A stretch of 64,000 bases of DNA from Chitinophagales bacterium (GTDB lineage Bacteria > Bacteroidota > Bacteroidia > Chitinophagales > UBA10324): assembly GCA_019694975.1 (NCBI GenBank), contig JAIBAY010000009.1:62001-126000 (forward strand), in the 5' to 3' direction. Positions within the stretch are counted from its first letter, which is position 1. Every line of letters starts with the position of its first letter. The notes under the pieces were generated by a model. That model was not told the origin of the DNA. It did no database searches and saw only the letters and a program-made list of their open reading frames with translations. A program made the position numbers and the translations under genes. Of this stretch, positions 37,011 through 45,504 are shown in pieces.

Positions 37011-38204
37011 TTGAAACCCTCCTCACAAGATTCTTCTTCAGCAAAAAAACGAATTGCCATACTCGGTTCCACCGGCTCTATCGGCCGGCAGGCACTGGAG
37101 GTTATTGCGCAGCAAAGGGATTACCTGGAAGCAGAGGTGCTGTGTGCCAACACCAATGCCGGCCTGTTGATTGAACAGGCGATTACATTTCAGCCGAATT
37201 GTGTGGTGATTGGCGATCAGGATAAATATGCTGCAGTAAAGGAAGCACTGGATCCGCATGATATCAAAGTGTATACGGGCATGGAATCTATCTGTGCCGT
37301 GACCGGCATGGACAGTGTTGACCTGGTTTTAACAGCCATGGTAGGTTATGCAGGGCTGCGTCCGACCCTGGCTGCCATCAGGGCCGGAAAACCGATTGCC
37401 CTGGCGAATAAGGAAACACTGGTGGTTGCCGGTCAGCTCGTTACTTCGCTGGCTCAGCAGCATGGTGTCAATATCTATCCGGTGGATTCAGAACATTCCG
37501 CCATCTTTCAATGCCTTGCCGGCGAATGGATGAATCCGGTGGAGAAAATTTACCTGACAGCTTCCGGCGGACCTTTTCGTGGAAAGGACACCAGCTACCT
37601 GCAGACAGTTACCAGGGAGCAGGCATTGAATCATCCTAACTGGTCGATGGGTGCAAAGGTGACGATTGATTCGGCAACGCTGATGAATAAAGGACTGGAG
37701 GTGATAGAAGCAAAATGGCTCTTTGGATTGAAATCGGAGCAGGTGCAGGTCATCATTCATCCGCAATCCATCATTCATTCGCTCGTGCAGTTTGAAGACG
37801 GCTCCATGAAAGCGCAGATGGGCTTGCCCGATATGCGCTTACCGATTCAGTATGCGCTTGGTTATCCACGCAGGCTGAAAGCAGATTTTCCAAGATTCGA
37901 TTTTGTGAACTTTCCATCACTCACCTTCGAACAACCCGATACCAAAACATTTCGTAATCTTGCCCTCGCTTATGAAGCACTCAACAGGGGTGGAAATGTA
38001 CCCTGCATCATTAATGCAGCCAACGAAATAGCCGTAGATGCCTTCCTTCACAACAGCATACGCTTTGATAAAATGCCTGAGGTGATCGAAATTTGCATGG
38101 AGCGTGTTGCCTTTATTGGTCAGCCTGCTTACGACGATTATGTTGCAACGGATGCAGAGGCCCGCATGTATGCAAAGGAAGCAATTGCTGGTTTTGCATC
38201 CTGA
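37011..38204 (+). CDS. dxr: 1-deoxy-D-xylulose-5-phosphate reductoisomerase (TTG start)
   Basis: 397 residues. NADPH site 'IAILGSTGSIGRQALEV', then 'LANKETLVVAG', the metal/substrate region 'YPVDSEHSAIFQCL', 'LTASGGPFRGKD', and 'HPNWSMGAKVTIDSATLMNK'. The enzyme converts DXP to MEP, the first committed step of the non-mevalonate isoprenoid pathway. No ATG exists between the upstream in-frame stop (36960) and the conserved region, so TTG at 37011 is the best start; it gives a normal-length N-terminus. rseP follows after 45 bp, a neighbour pairing seen in many bacteria. Confidence 0.93.
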   Translation: MKPSSQDSSSAKKRIAILGSTGSIGRQALEVIAQQRDYLEAEVLCANTNAGLLIEQAITFQPNCVVIGDQDKYAAVKEALDPHDIKVYTGMESICAVTGMDSVDLVLTAMVGYAGLRPTLAAIRAGKPIALANKETLVVAGQLVTSLAQQHGVNIYPVDSEHSAIFQCLAGEWMNPVEKIYLTASGGPFRGKDTSYLQTVTREQALNHPNWSMGAKVTIDSATLMNKGLEVIEAKWLFGLKSEQVQVIIHPQSIIHSLVQFEDGSMKAQMGLPDMRLPIQYALGYPRRLKADFPRFDFVNFPSLTFEQPDTKTFRNLALAYEALNRGGNVPCIINAANEIAVDAFLHNSIRFDKMPEVIEICMERVAFIGQPAYDDYVATDAEARMYAKEAIAGFAS

Positions 38205-38249
38205 CAGCTGATTCAAGTATTATAAATCAAATTACGAACACACAGATAG

Positions 38250-39572
38250 ATGGATATTCTCATCAAAGCAGGACAATTATTTTTAAGCCTTTCCATACTC
38301 ATCCTGATCCATGAACTGGGGCATTTCATGGCGGCCAGGATGTTTAAAACAAGGGTAGAGAAGTTTTATCTTTTCTTCAACCCGTGGTTTGAACTGTTTA
38401 AGTTTAAAAAGGGAGAAACGGAATACGGGCTCGGCTGGCTGCCATTAGGTGGCTATGTCAAGATTGCCGGCATGATAGACGAGTCGATGGATAAGGAAGC
38501 GATGAAATTGCCTGCACAGCCGTATGAATTCCGTTCCAAACCTGCATGGCAGCGGCTTATCATTATGCTGGGAGGCATTATCATGAATGTGCTGCTCGGT
38601 ATTTTTATTTACTGGATGTTGTTGTTCTTTTCCGGGGAAGAATACATTCCGACTACCAGCCTTAAATATGGTATAGCCGTTGATTCTATCGGCTGGGAAA
38701 TGGGATTTCAGAATGGTGATAAGATCCTGGCTGTTGACGGTAAGCCGGTTGAAAATTTCAGCAGGGTTACCTCCACTATTATTATTGACATGGCCAAAGT
38801 TGTCACGGTGGAACGGAACGGTCAGGAGGTGAAGGTGCCGATTGATGAGCTGATGATTAAAAAAGCCATTGACAGCAAGTCGGTGGATTTTATTTCTGCC
38901 CGCATGCCTTTTGTCATCAAAGCCTTTGCACCGAATTCCGTCGCGAAATCTGCCGGGCTGGAAGCCGAAGACCAGGTGCTTGCCATCAACCAACAGCCTG
39001 CTTTCTTTTATGATGAGGTGCGCAACAGCCTGATGGCGAATAAGGGAAAGGAAATTGAAGTAACCGTGAAGCGTAAGACGGACACGATTGCAAAAAAAAT
39101 CACGCTTGCCTCCGATGGTATGCTCGGCGTGCAGGTGGCGCCCGGAACAGATTTCATGGAAACGAAAGTGATTAAGTATTCGCTCATCAGCGCGCTTCCT
39201 GCCGGTATTCATAAAGCGTGGGAAACACTGAGCAACTATGTAAAACAATTTGCGCTGATCTTCTCATCCAAGGTGCAAGGGTATAAACACGTAGGCGGTT
39301 TCATCAGCATTGCCAATGCATTTGAACCCACCTGGAACTGGTTATCATTCTGGTCCTTCACCGGTTTTCTTTCCATTGCATTGGCATTCATGAACCTGTT
39401 ACCGATACCGGCTCTCGATGGCGGACATGTCATGTTCACCCTGTACGAAATGATCACGCGCCGCAAACCCAATGAAAAATTCCTGGAATATGCTCAGGTG
39501 GCCGGTATGATCATCCTGCTGAGCTTACTCGTTTATGCTAATGGAAACGATATTGTCGGATTGTTCCGGTAA
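38250..39572 (+). CDS. rseP: RIP site-2 metalloprotease RseP
   Basis: 440 residues, inner membrane. Zinc site 'LIHELGHFMAARM' in the first transmembrane helix, the second metal-binding motif 'NLLPIPALDGGH' near the C-terminus, and two central PDZ-like domains ('GFQNGDKILAVDGKPV' and 'AGLEAEDQVLAINQQPAF'). Family members cut transmembrane anti-sigma factors or signal-peptide remnants within the membrane. The length suits a two-PDZ member. It is co-directional with dxr upstream and hscB downstream, which suggests a shared transcript. Confidence 0.93.
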   Translation: MDILIKAGQLFLSLSILILIHELGHFMAARMFKTRVEKFYLFFNPWFELFKFKKGETEYGLGWLPLGGYVKIAGMIDESMDKEAMKLPAQPYEFRSKPAWQRLIIMLGGIIMNVLLGIFIYWMLLFFSGEEYIPTTSLKYGIAVDSIGWEMGFQNGDKILAVDGKPVENFSRVTSTIIIDMAKVVTVERNGQEVKVPIDELMIKKAIDSKSVDFISARMPFVIKAFAPNSVAKSAGLEAEDQVLAINQQPAFFYDEVRNSLMANKGKEIEVTVKRKTDTIAKKITLASDGMLGVQVAPGTDFMETKVIKYSLISALPAGIHKAWETLSNYVKQFALIFSSKVQGYKHVGGFISIANAFEPTWNWLSFWSFTGFLSIALAFMNLLPIPALDGGHVMFTLYEMITRRKPNEKFLEYAQVAGMIILLSLLVYANGNDIVGLFR

Positions 39573-39662
39573 CACCATTCTGTGTGTGGCATGTTAATCA
39601 TTGCCGGATACTGATTAACTGCAGAGGAGCAAGCCGAAGCGACCTGCCCGTAAATTAATATT

Positions 39663-40190
39663 ATGAATTTCTTCGAATTATATGAATTGCCTGTTTCTTT
39701 TATGCTGGAAGAGGCAGCCGTCAAAAGAAAGTTCCTGGCGCTCAGTAAAAAATTCCATCCTGATTTTTTTGTTAATGAAAGTGAAGCAGAACAACAGGAA
39801 GCGCTTGCAATGTCAACCATAATTACACGTGCTTACCAGGTCTTGTCTGATTTCGACCGGCGGATGCAGTATATTCTTGAATTGAAGCAAGTGATTTCAG
39901 CGGGTGAACGCTATGAATTGTCGCCGGCGTTTTTAATGGAAATGATGGAGATCAATGAAGCTTTGATGGAACTGGAGCATGACAAGGATGCGGACAAAGC
40001 AGCAGCATTACGCAAACAGGTGGCAACGCTTTCAGCATCGCTCGACGAAGAGGTGCGGCCTGTATTAATTTCCTACCGCGAAGATGCGCCTGATGAAAAT
40101 GTTCTAAAGAAAATCAAAGACTGTTACTACCGCAGGAGGTACCTGTTGCGGATTCAGCAGAGTTTAGATACTTTTGCTGCCCGTCAATGA
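39663..40190 (+). CDS. hscB: Fe-S assembly co-chaperone HscB
   Basis: 175 residues. The N-terminal J-domain 'FFELYELPVSFMLEEAAVKR' has the HPD motif in 'LSKKFHPDFF', and the C-terminal helical bundle holds 'AYQVLSDFDRRMQYILEL' and 'LMEMMEINEALMELE'. HscB delivers the IscU scaffold to HscA during Fe-S cluster transfer. Length matches the family (~170). It is followed by the tRNA-Leu(CAA) gene. The isc/suf partners are not in this window. Confidence 0.9.
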   Translation: MNFFELYELPVSFMLEEAAVKRKFLALSKKFHPDFFVNESEAEQQEALAMSTIITRAYQVLSDFDRRMQYILELKQVISAGERYELSPAFLMEMMEINEALMELEHDKDADKAAALRKQVATLSASLDEEVRPVLISYREDAPDENVLKKIKDCYYRRRYLLRIQQSLDTFAARQ

Positions 40191-40254
40191 TAAGGATGAA
40201 GAAGATAAGTGATATTGTGCTTTATTATTGACAAGCATGCAGTAATCACCACCA

Positions 40255-40338
40255 GCCCGGGTGGCGGAACTGGTAGACGCGCCAGACTCAAAATCTGGTA
40301 GTAGCAATACTGTGGGGGTTCGATTCCCTTCTCGGGCA
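40255..40338 (+). tRNA. tRNA-Leu (anticodon CAA)
   Basis: Acceptor GCCCGGG (40255-40261) pairs with CTCGGGC (40331-40337, one G-T), with discriminator A. D-arm GGTAGACGC. Anticodon stem CCAGA/TCTGG encloses CTCAAAA (anticodon CAA). Long variable arm, and a T-arm with GGTTCGATTCC. CCA is not encoded. Confidence 0.95.
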
Positions 40339-40340
40339 CA

Positions 40341-40364
40341 AGCCGGCGAAAGCCGGCTTTTTTA
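40341..40364 (+). terminator. Rho-independent terminator of tRNA-Leu(CAA)
   Basis: AGCCGGC-GAAA-GCCGGCT followed by a T-rich run: a 7-bp GC-rich stem with a GNRA-type loop, directly after the tRNA. Confidence 0.93.
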
Positions 40365-40483
40365 TTGTTAAAAGACAGATACTACGGATGCCCAATCTGA
40401 TGCGCAGGCAATTTTTAATCAGGTTTATATTAACGAGGCGTCCGGTAGTTTTTCTCTAGTGCAAACAGTTTTGAAATTGCACT

Positions 40484-42220
40484 TTATGCAACTGGTTTAT
40501 TTAACGCTATTGAAAAAATGCTTCCCTTTCCGATTTCACTTTGCAGGGATATTTCTCCTCCCTGTGCTTCAATAAATTCTTTGCTGATGGCAAGCCCGAG
40601 TCCTGTTCCTGATTTACTGCTGCCGGGAATTTGGAAATAGCGGTCAAATATTTTGTCTTTATATTTCGGCTCAATGCCTTTACCGGAATCTTTAACGGAG
40701 ATCAGAATTTTATTTTCAACCTCTTTTACTGTGAGCAGGACATTTGAATTTTCGTAAGAATAACGGATAGCATTGGACAGGAAATTGGTCAGCACCCATG
40801 CCGTCTTCTCTCGGTCGGCATTTACCGGCGGAATGTTATCCGGACAATCAATTGTTATAGCAATGTTTTTTTGTTCTGCCTGAACTTTCACGGCTTCAGT
40901 AGCATAGCGAATGATTTCCACCGGTGGTGTGGCCTGTAAACTCAATTGTATTTTTCCTGTTTCCACCTGTGTCATGTTAAGCAGTTCGCCCGTTATTTTT
41001 AAAAGCCGCTGACTGTCTTCCTTAACGCTTTGAATGAGTTGTTTCTGTTCCGAATTTACGCTGCCGACTTTTTCATTCACCAGCAGATCTAAACTCATGA
41101 GGATGGAAGAAATGGGTGTTTTAAGCTCATGTGAAACCGTGGCAATGAAATTTGTTTTGGCAAAATCCAGCTCTTTGAATGGCGTAATGTTTTGAAGGAT
41201 GATTACATCACCAATATGTTTGGATTGTTCTTCGGCAGTGGGAACGATTGAAATGGGAATGATTTCTTTTTCAAAAAAGCTTTCCTTGTTATCTGCGAAT
41301 ATTTTGAGCGGCTGCTGCTGCTTGCTGCCGTGGGTTCCCGGCTTAAGCACCTCCTGGATAAGAGAGCGCATTAAATCATTATGCACTGCAATTTCCTGCG
41401 CCGCTTTTCCAACCACATCTTCCTGTTTCAGCCCTGAAATTTTTAATGCCTCATCGTTGATGAAAAGAATTTTGCGGTTTTCATCTAACCCGATAACAGG
41501 GTCGTGCATGTTATTGATTAGTGTTTCAATGCGCTTTTTCTCCATCATCAGTTTAGCCAGATTGCTGTCGTTGTACTCTTGTAATTTTTCTGCCATAACA
41601 TTAAATGAATGCGCCAGGTCGCCAAATTCGTTGTGCTGTTCAAAGTGAACACGCTGGTTGTAATTTTTTGCGGCGATCTCCTTTACACTTTCGGTAAGCT
41701 CTTTAATTGGATTGGCGATGTTGGAGGGCAAATTAAGCAGCAGTGAAAAGGCAAGCAGGAAACAAAAAGCTCCTGTTATGGAAATCATTATGGTGGCTGT
41801 TCTTGCAGTGCTTTTTGCAATTTCACTTTTGCGTTGAATGGCCTGCATGTTGAGCAACATAATATCCGCAAGGTCGGCGCGGATGCTTACATATAATGCA
41901 CTGTCATGAAGATTGGATTTCAGCTTTTCGAAATCAAGGGTGAGCCTGGCAGTGAGTTCTTCTTCTCCCTTCTCTGTTACGTTGTTTTGCTGCTTGTTCA
42001 GATTTTCCCGGAAGATGTCAATAGCTGAATCGGAAACAGTCAGGTTATCCAGGGCAATGAGCATTTTCCGTGAATAGTCAATGGTGTTGTAGTTGTCGGC
42101 TAATATATTCTGTGTATCATTTGAAATCTGATTTGCGTATTTAACACCCACCGCAATCAGGATGATGATGAGCAGAAAGAGAAAGCTGACCCAGAGTGTA
42201 AGTTTTGCTTTGATTTTCAT
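40484..42220 (-). CDS. Sensor histidine kinase of the kdp locus (HAMP-PAS-HisKA-HATPase)
   Basis: 578 residues. Two membrane segments (about 7-27 and 150-170) flank a ~120-residue periplasmic helical region. Then come HAMP ('IANPIKELTESVKEIAAKNY'), a PAS-like module ('LINNMHDPVIGLDENRKILF'), HisKA with the phospho-accepting His in 'IATVSHELKTPISSIL', and HATPase boxes ('NFLSNAIRYSYEN', 'DSGKGIEPKYKDKIFDRYF', 'GTGLGLAISK'). It lies at the end of the kdp gene run. It probably supplies the kinase half of a split KdpD and phosphorylates the sigma-54-type regulator encoded at 50354-51700. That pairing is inferred from position. Confidence 0.88.
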   Translation of the reverse strand: MKIKAKLTLWVSFLFLLIIILIAVGVKYANQISNDTQNILADNYNTIDYSRKMLIALDNLTVSDSAIDIFRENLNKQQNNVTEKGEEELTARLTLDFEKLKSNLHDSALYVSIRADLADIMLLNMQAIQRKSEIAKSTARTATIMISITGAFCFLLAFSLLLNLPSNIANPIKELTESVKEIAAKNYNQRVHFEQHNEFGDLAHSFNVMAEKLQEYNDSNLAKLMMEKKRIETLINNMHDPVIGLDENRKILFINDEALKISGLKQEDVVGKAAQEIAVHNDLMRSLIQEVLKPGTHGSKQQQPLKIFADNKESFFEKEIIPISIVPTAEEQSKHIGDVIILQNITPFKELDFAKTNFIATVSHELKTPISSILMSLDLLVNEKVGSVNSEQKQLIQSVKEDSQRLLKITGELLNMTQVETGKIQLSLQATPPVEIIRYATEAVKVQAEQKNIAITIDCPDNIPPVNADREKTAWVLTNFLSNAIRYSYENSNVLLTVKEVENKILISVKDSGKGIEPKYKDKIFDRYFQIPGSSKSGTGLGLAISKEFIEAQGGEISLQSEIGKGSIFSIALNKPVA

Positions 42221-42319
42221 GACAGTAAATTGAAAGTGGACACTGGAAAATGGAATGCTGTCATAGTTTTATGCTTATAGTTTTTAAAGAATACACATAG
42301 AAGTTTATCAGGTTCTTCG

Positions 42320-42553
42320 TCATCGATGATCGGTAATACAGTGGAACATGCAGCAGTAAAATCTGAAACTTAAAAAAATCATCCGGCAACTGCATTCTTT
42401 GTTTTGATTGTTTACTATGGCGGATGTTCCGCTTCGCAATACATGTTTAGAAAGCATTAGTTCTTTCTGGCCTGCCTGTAAAAACTGAAAAAGCTTTGTA
42501 GCATGAATGGCAAACACATGAATTTTTGCTTTCAGGATATGCTCGATTTTCAT
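42320..42553 (-). pseudogene. Decayed four-helix-bundle (S23/Avd-like) protein gene
   Basis: A 77-codon frame whose first ~50 residues resemble the N-terminal half of the small four-helix-bundle family (around 'VFAIHATKLFQFL' and 'LMLSKHVLRSGTSAIVNN'). After that the similarity stops abruptly in a Cys/Phe-rich tail (CRMIFLSFRFYCC), as expected after a frameshift or deletion. Intact members are ~115-130 residues. It fills most of the 351-bp gap between the kdpD-like gene and the histidine kinase. Family assignment is from recall of the pattern. Confidence 0.6.
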
Positions 42554-42571
42554 GGTTGCAATTTTACATTT

Positions 42572-43696
42572 TCAGCTTAATATGACAAGGTCAATATCGG
42601 ATGCTGATAGATTTTTGAGCAACTCGTTTAAGATATTGGTAGCCAGGATGATTCTGAATAAATTGAGATGCGGCTTGCCGATGCAAATGGTTGTAATGTT
42701 GTGTTTCTTTGCTTGCTCAATCATGGCCAGCGGTATATTTTTTTCCTGCACCTGTATTACCTGTCCACCCAATTCAGTGGCAAGTTTGAAGTTGTTGATG
42801 AGATGCCGCTGTTTGTCCAGTGGAATATTGGCTGTGTCTTCAGCAGGAATCTGCACATACAGCACAAACCATTGCGCATTGTAATAGCTGGCTAACCGTG
42901 CGGTTTTGCGGATTACATTCTTCGCAGTTTTTTCATTGCTGCTGATGCAGGCAAGGAATTTTTCATGACGAAGAGCAGCATTTTTCGGCACTTCAATATC
43001 CACTTTGCGTTCTACCTGCGAAGCCACTTCCTTCAGGGCAAGTTCACGTAACTGTAGAATGTGTTCGGGCTTGAAGAAGTTGTTTAGCGCGGCTTGAATT
43101 TTTTCTGCCTGGTAAATTTTACCTTCTTTCAAACGAACTATCAGTTCATCCGCTGTGAGGTCAATATTGACCACTTCATCGGCTAATGCCAGGATCTTGT
43201 CAGGAATCCGCTCCGCCACTTCAACACCCGTAATGGCTTTAACCTCATCATTCAGGCTTTCGATATGCTGAATGTTTACGGCACTGATCACATTTATTCC
43301 GGCTTCCAGAATTTCAAGCACATCCTGCCAGCGCTTTTCATTTTTACTGCCCTGAATATTGGTGTGTGCGAGTTCATCAATAATCACCACCTCCGGACGG
43401 AGGCTGATGACAGCCTGCACATCTAATTCCTCCAGCTCTTTTCCTTTGTAAAAAAGTTTCCTGCGCGGAATAACCGGTAGCCCTTCCAGCAATTCATGTG
43501 TTTCTTTCCGGTGGTGAGTTTCTATATAGCCGACTTTTATATCTATGCCATTACGGAGCAGGGAATGGGCTTCCTGCAACATGCGGTATGTTTTTCCCAC
43601 ACCGGCACTCATGCCAATATAGATTTTAAACTTTCCGCGCCTTGATTTTTTAATCAGGTTCAGAAATTCTTCCGCCGACTTTCTTGTTTCTTCCAT
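42572..43696 (-). CDS. kdpD: KdpD N-terminal sensor domain plus universal-stress-like domain (no kinase)
   Basis: 374 residues. The KdpD N-terminal domain has the P-loop 'GMSAGVGKTYRMLQEAHSLL' and typical continuations ('VGYIETHHRKET', 'IDELAHTNIQGSKNEKRWQD', 'NIQHIESLNDEV'). Residues ~240-374 are a USP-like domain ('LACISSNEKTAKNVIRKTAR', 'IPLAMIEQAKKHNITTICIG'). The transmembrane, GAF and kinase parts of classical KdpD (~890 residues) are absent; a separate histidine kinase gene follows. Its ATG overlaps the porin stop by one base (TGATG). It likely senses cytosolic K+ or nucleotide state for the locus. Confidence 0.9.
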   Translation of the reverse strand: MEETRKSAEEFLNLIKKSRRGKFKIYIGMSAGVGKTYRMLQEAHSLLRNGIDIKVGYIETHHRKETHELLEGLPVIPRRKLFYKGKELEELDVQAVISLRPEVVIIDELAHTNIQGSKNEKRWQDVLEILEAGINVISAVNIQHIESLNDEVKAITGVEVAERIPDKILALADEVVNIDLTADELIVRLKEGKIYQAEKIQAALNNFFKPEHILQLRELALKEVASQVERKVDIEVPKNAALRHEKFLACISSNEKTAKNVIRKTARLASYYNAQWFVLYVQIPAEDTANIPLDKQRHLINNFKLATELGGQVIQVQEKNIPLAMIEQAKKHNITTICIGKPHLNLFRIILATNILNELLKNLSASDIDLVILS

Positions 43697-44886
43697 CAGA
43701 ATGAAACAGCAAGTGAAGTAGTGATGAAATAATTGTTGTTGCTTGGCTCATCGTTCAGCATGAATATTTTGTCTTTACCGGAAAAGCCTCTTCCTTCCAC
43801 CCGCCATAAAACATGGTTGTGAATCAGATAGTCGAAGTTTAGTGAATATCCAAAGGTCTGAAAATTGCCGGGCGTTCCGGTGGCAATGATTACGCCGTTT
43901 TTATCGCTGTAGTATTCACCTCTTGCCGCAATGGTTAATTTGTCGGTTGGGGTTACTTTAAAAATGATGATGGGCGAATACCAGGTGTTATAAACACTGC
44001 TGCCTTTTGATTGCTGTTGCGCACCAATATCAAATCCGGCTATGATTCCGAATCTTTTATCTGGCTGAAACTGGCCATATAGATCATGAAAGTAGCGCAT
44101 CTGCCTGGCACTGTCCGGCATGTCGTTACCTATAAATGAACTGCTGTTAATTATGATTTTTGAATTGGGTTTGAAAATAAGCTGATGCCCGAAAGCAGGA
44201 AAGTTATTTCCATCCTTTCGGTAGATTCGCTGCCAGCCATTTAATAGTAAGCCACTGATAAACCATTTACCATTGTCGGTGCTATAGGAAATTTTTGCCC
44301 CTGTCTCGTAGTATGGTGAATTTTCAGCCAGGATGCTGCGGGTTAAAGTCCAGCAGTCTTTGCCGATGGCACTTTCAAAACCAATATGCGATGCAAAGAT
44401 GCCTGCATCAACCCACAGGTCTTTATTTTTTGAAATTTTAATACCTGTGTTGGCTTCAAAAACATTTTTTAAAACACCCGGTTCTGCTGAAAGATTATCA
44501 TTGCTGTATGTTCCGGCCATGAGCGCAATGTTGGCACGCACATTATCGGTTGCATAAGCCAGTTTAATGAGTCCTACATTTAAATTGATCTCATTATGCC
44601 TGTTATAAGAATAAAGGAAGGGTTGACGAACATGATTGGCTGGCTGGGCAAAATCGTAACAGTAATAGATTTCGACGTAGCCGGAAAGAGAAAGTGTATT
44701 TGAAATTTGCCCGGCCGGTTTTTGCGGTTCAGTATTCAAACTATCCAGCACATCCTGTTGTACCTGCTGAATGATGGCCAGTCTGTCCGATTCCGACAAA
44801 TTTGTCTGCGCTTTCAGCGAATGGATTGTTAAAAATGGACAGTGTAAAATTGCAATCGTAATCCATATTTTCATTGATGACTTCAT
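43696..44886 (-). CDS. Kdp-linked outer-membrane beta-barrel porin (BBP2-like)
   Basis: 396 residues with signal peptide (MKSSMKIWITIAILHCPFLTI...LKA). After a short Gln-rich helix it shows alternating barrel strands: 'SLSGYVEIYYCYDF', 'FLYSYNRHNEINLNVGLIKL', 'GIFASHIGFESAIGKDCWTL', and a C-terminal strand ending in aromatic Phe ('TTSLAVSF'), typical for outer-membrane insertion. It resembles the putative beta-barrel porin-2 (OmpL-like) family. Lying between kdpC and kdpD in the gene run, it probably helps K+ cross the outer membrane; this role is inferred. Confidence 0.75.
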   Translation of the reverse strand: MKSSMKIWITIAILHCPFLTIHSLKAQTNLSESDRLAIIQQVQQDVLDSLNTEPQKPAGQISNTLSLSGYVEIYYCYDFAQPANHVRQPFLYSYNRHNEINLNVGLIKLAYATDNVRANIALMAGTYSNDNLSAEPGVLKNVFEANTGIKISKNKDLWVDAGIFASHIGFESAIGKDCWTLTRSILAENSPYYETGAKISYSTDNGKWFISGLLLNGWQRIYRKDGNNFPAFGHQLIFKPNSKIIINSSSFIGNDMPDSARQMRYFHDLYGQFQPDKRFGIIAGFDIGAQQQSKGSSVYNTWYSPIIIFKVTPTDKLTIAARGEYYSDKNGVIIATGTPGNFQTFGYSLNFDYLIHNHVLWRVEGRGFSGKDKIFMLNDEPSNNNYFITTSLAVSF

Positions 44887-44922
44887 GACGTTATGTTTGA
44901 CTGGATTTATTAGTTCAGTTTT

Positions 44923-45492
44923 TTATTTTTCAATTTGCAATTTATCTAATGCGATATTAAGTTGTAAAACATTGATGCGCTCGGTTCCAAACATACCGAG
45001 CAATGGCTTTTCAGTGTTTGAAAGTATGAGTTGCTGAATGTTGGCTTCGGCAATGCCGCGGATTTTTGCGATACGTGCTGCCTGCACATTGGCAGCTTGT
45101 ACGGATATATGCGGATCAAGCCCGCTTCCGCTTGCAGTAACCAAATCGGAAGGAATATCAGATTTGTCAATGCCGGGATTATGAACGAGGAAAGTGTCAA
45201 TGCGCGACTGCACCACGGCTAAGTAATCGGGATTGGAGGGTCCTTTATTGCTGCCTCCGCTTCCGGCTGCATTGTAGTTTACCGCGCTTGGGCGTGACCA
45301 AAAATATTTATCATCAGTAAAGCTTTGCCCGATGTTGGCGTAATAAGTTTTTCCATTGTATAAGATGACTTCGCCTTTGCCGTTGTTGGGCGCGAACAGG
45401 GAAATTCCGTAAACAGCTAAAGTGTAGATACCACTGAAAAACACTAAACAAAGTAAAGTGAGTCGAATGGCGGGAAGCATATTGGATTTCAT
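44923..45492 (-). CDS. kdpC: K+-transporting ATPase subunit C
   Basis: 189 residues. One N-terminal membrane helix (LTLLCLVFFSGIYTLAVYGI), then 'GQSFTDDKYFWSRPSAVNYN', 'AGSGGSNKGPSNPDYL' and 'VTASGSGLDPHISVQAANVQ', the standard KdpC signatures. KdpC stabilises the KdpA-KdpB complex and aids ATP binding. Length is normal. It lies 12 bp after kdpB. Confidence 0.95.
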   Translation of the reverse strand: MKSNMLPAIRLTLLCLVFFSGIYTLAVYGISLFAPNNGKGEVILYNGKTYYANIGQSFTDDKYFWSRPSAVNYNAAGSGGSNKGPSNPDYLAVVQSRIDTFLVHNPGIDKSDIPSDLVTASGSGLDPHISVQAANVQAARIAKIRGIAEANIQQLILSNTEKPLLGMFGTERINVLQLNIALDKLQIEK

Positions 45493-45504
45493 ATTGTGTT
45501 AGTT

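Noticed and set aside
38445-39248. Minus-strand 267-codon frame
   Set aside because: Antisense to rseP, whose identity is secure. His/Arg-rich composition is typical of a shadow frame.
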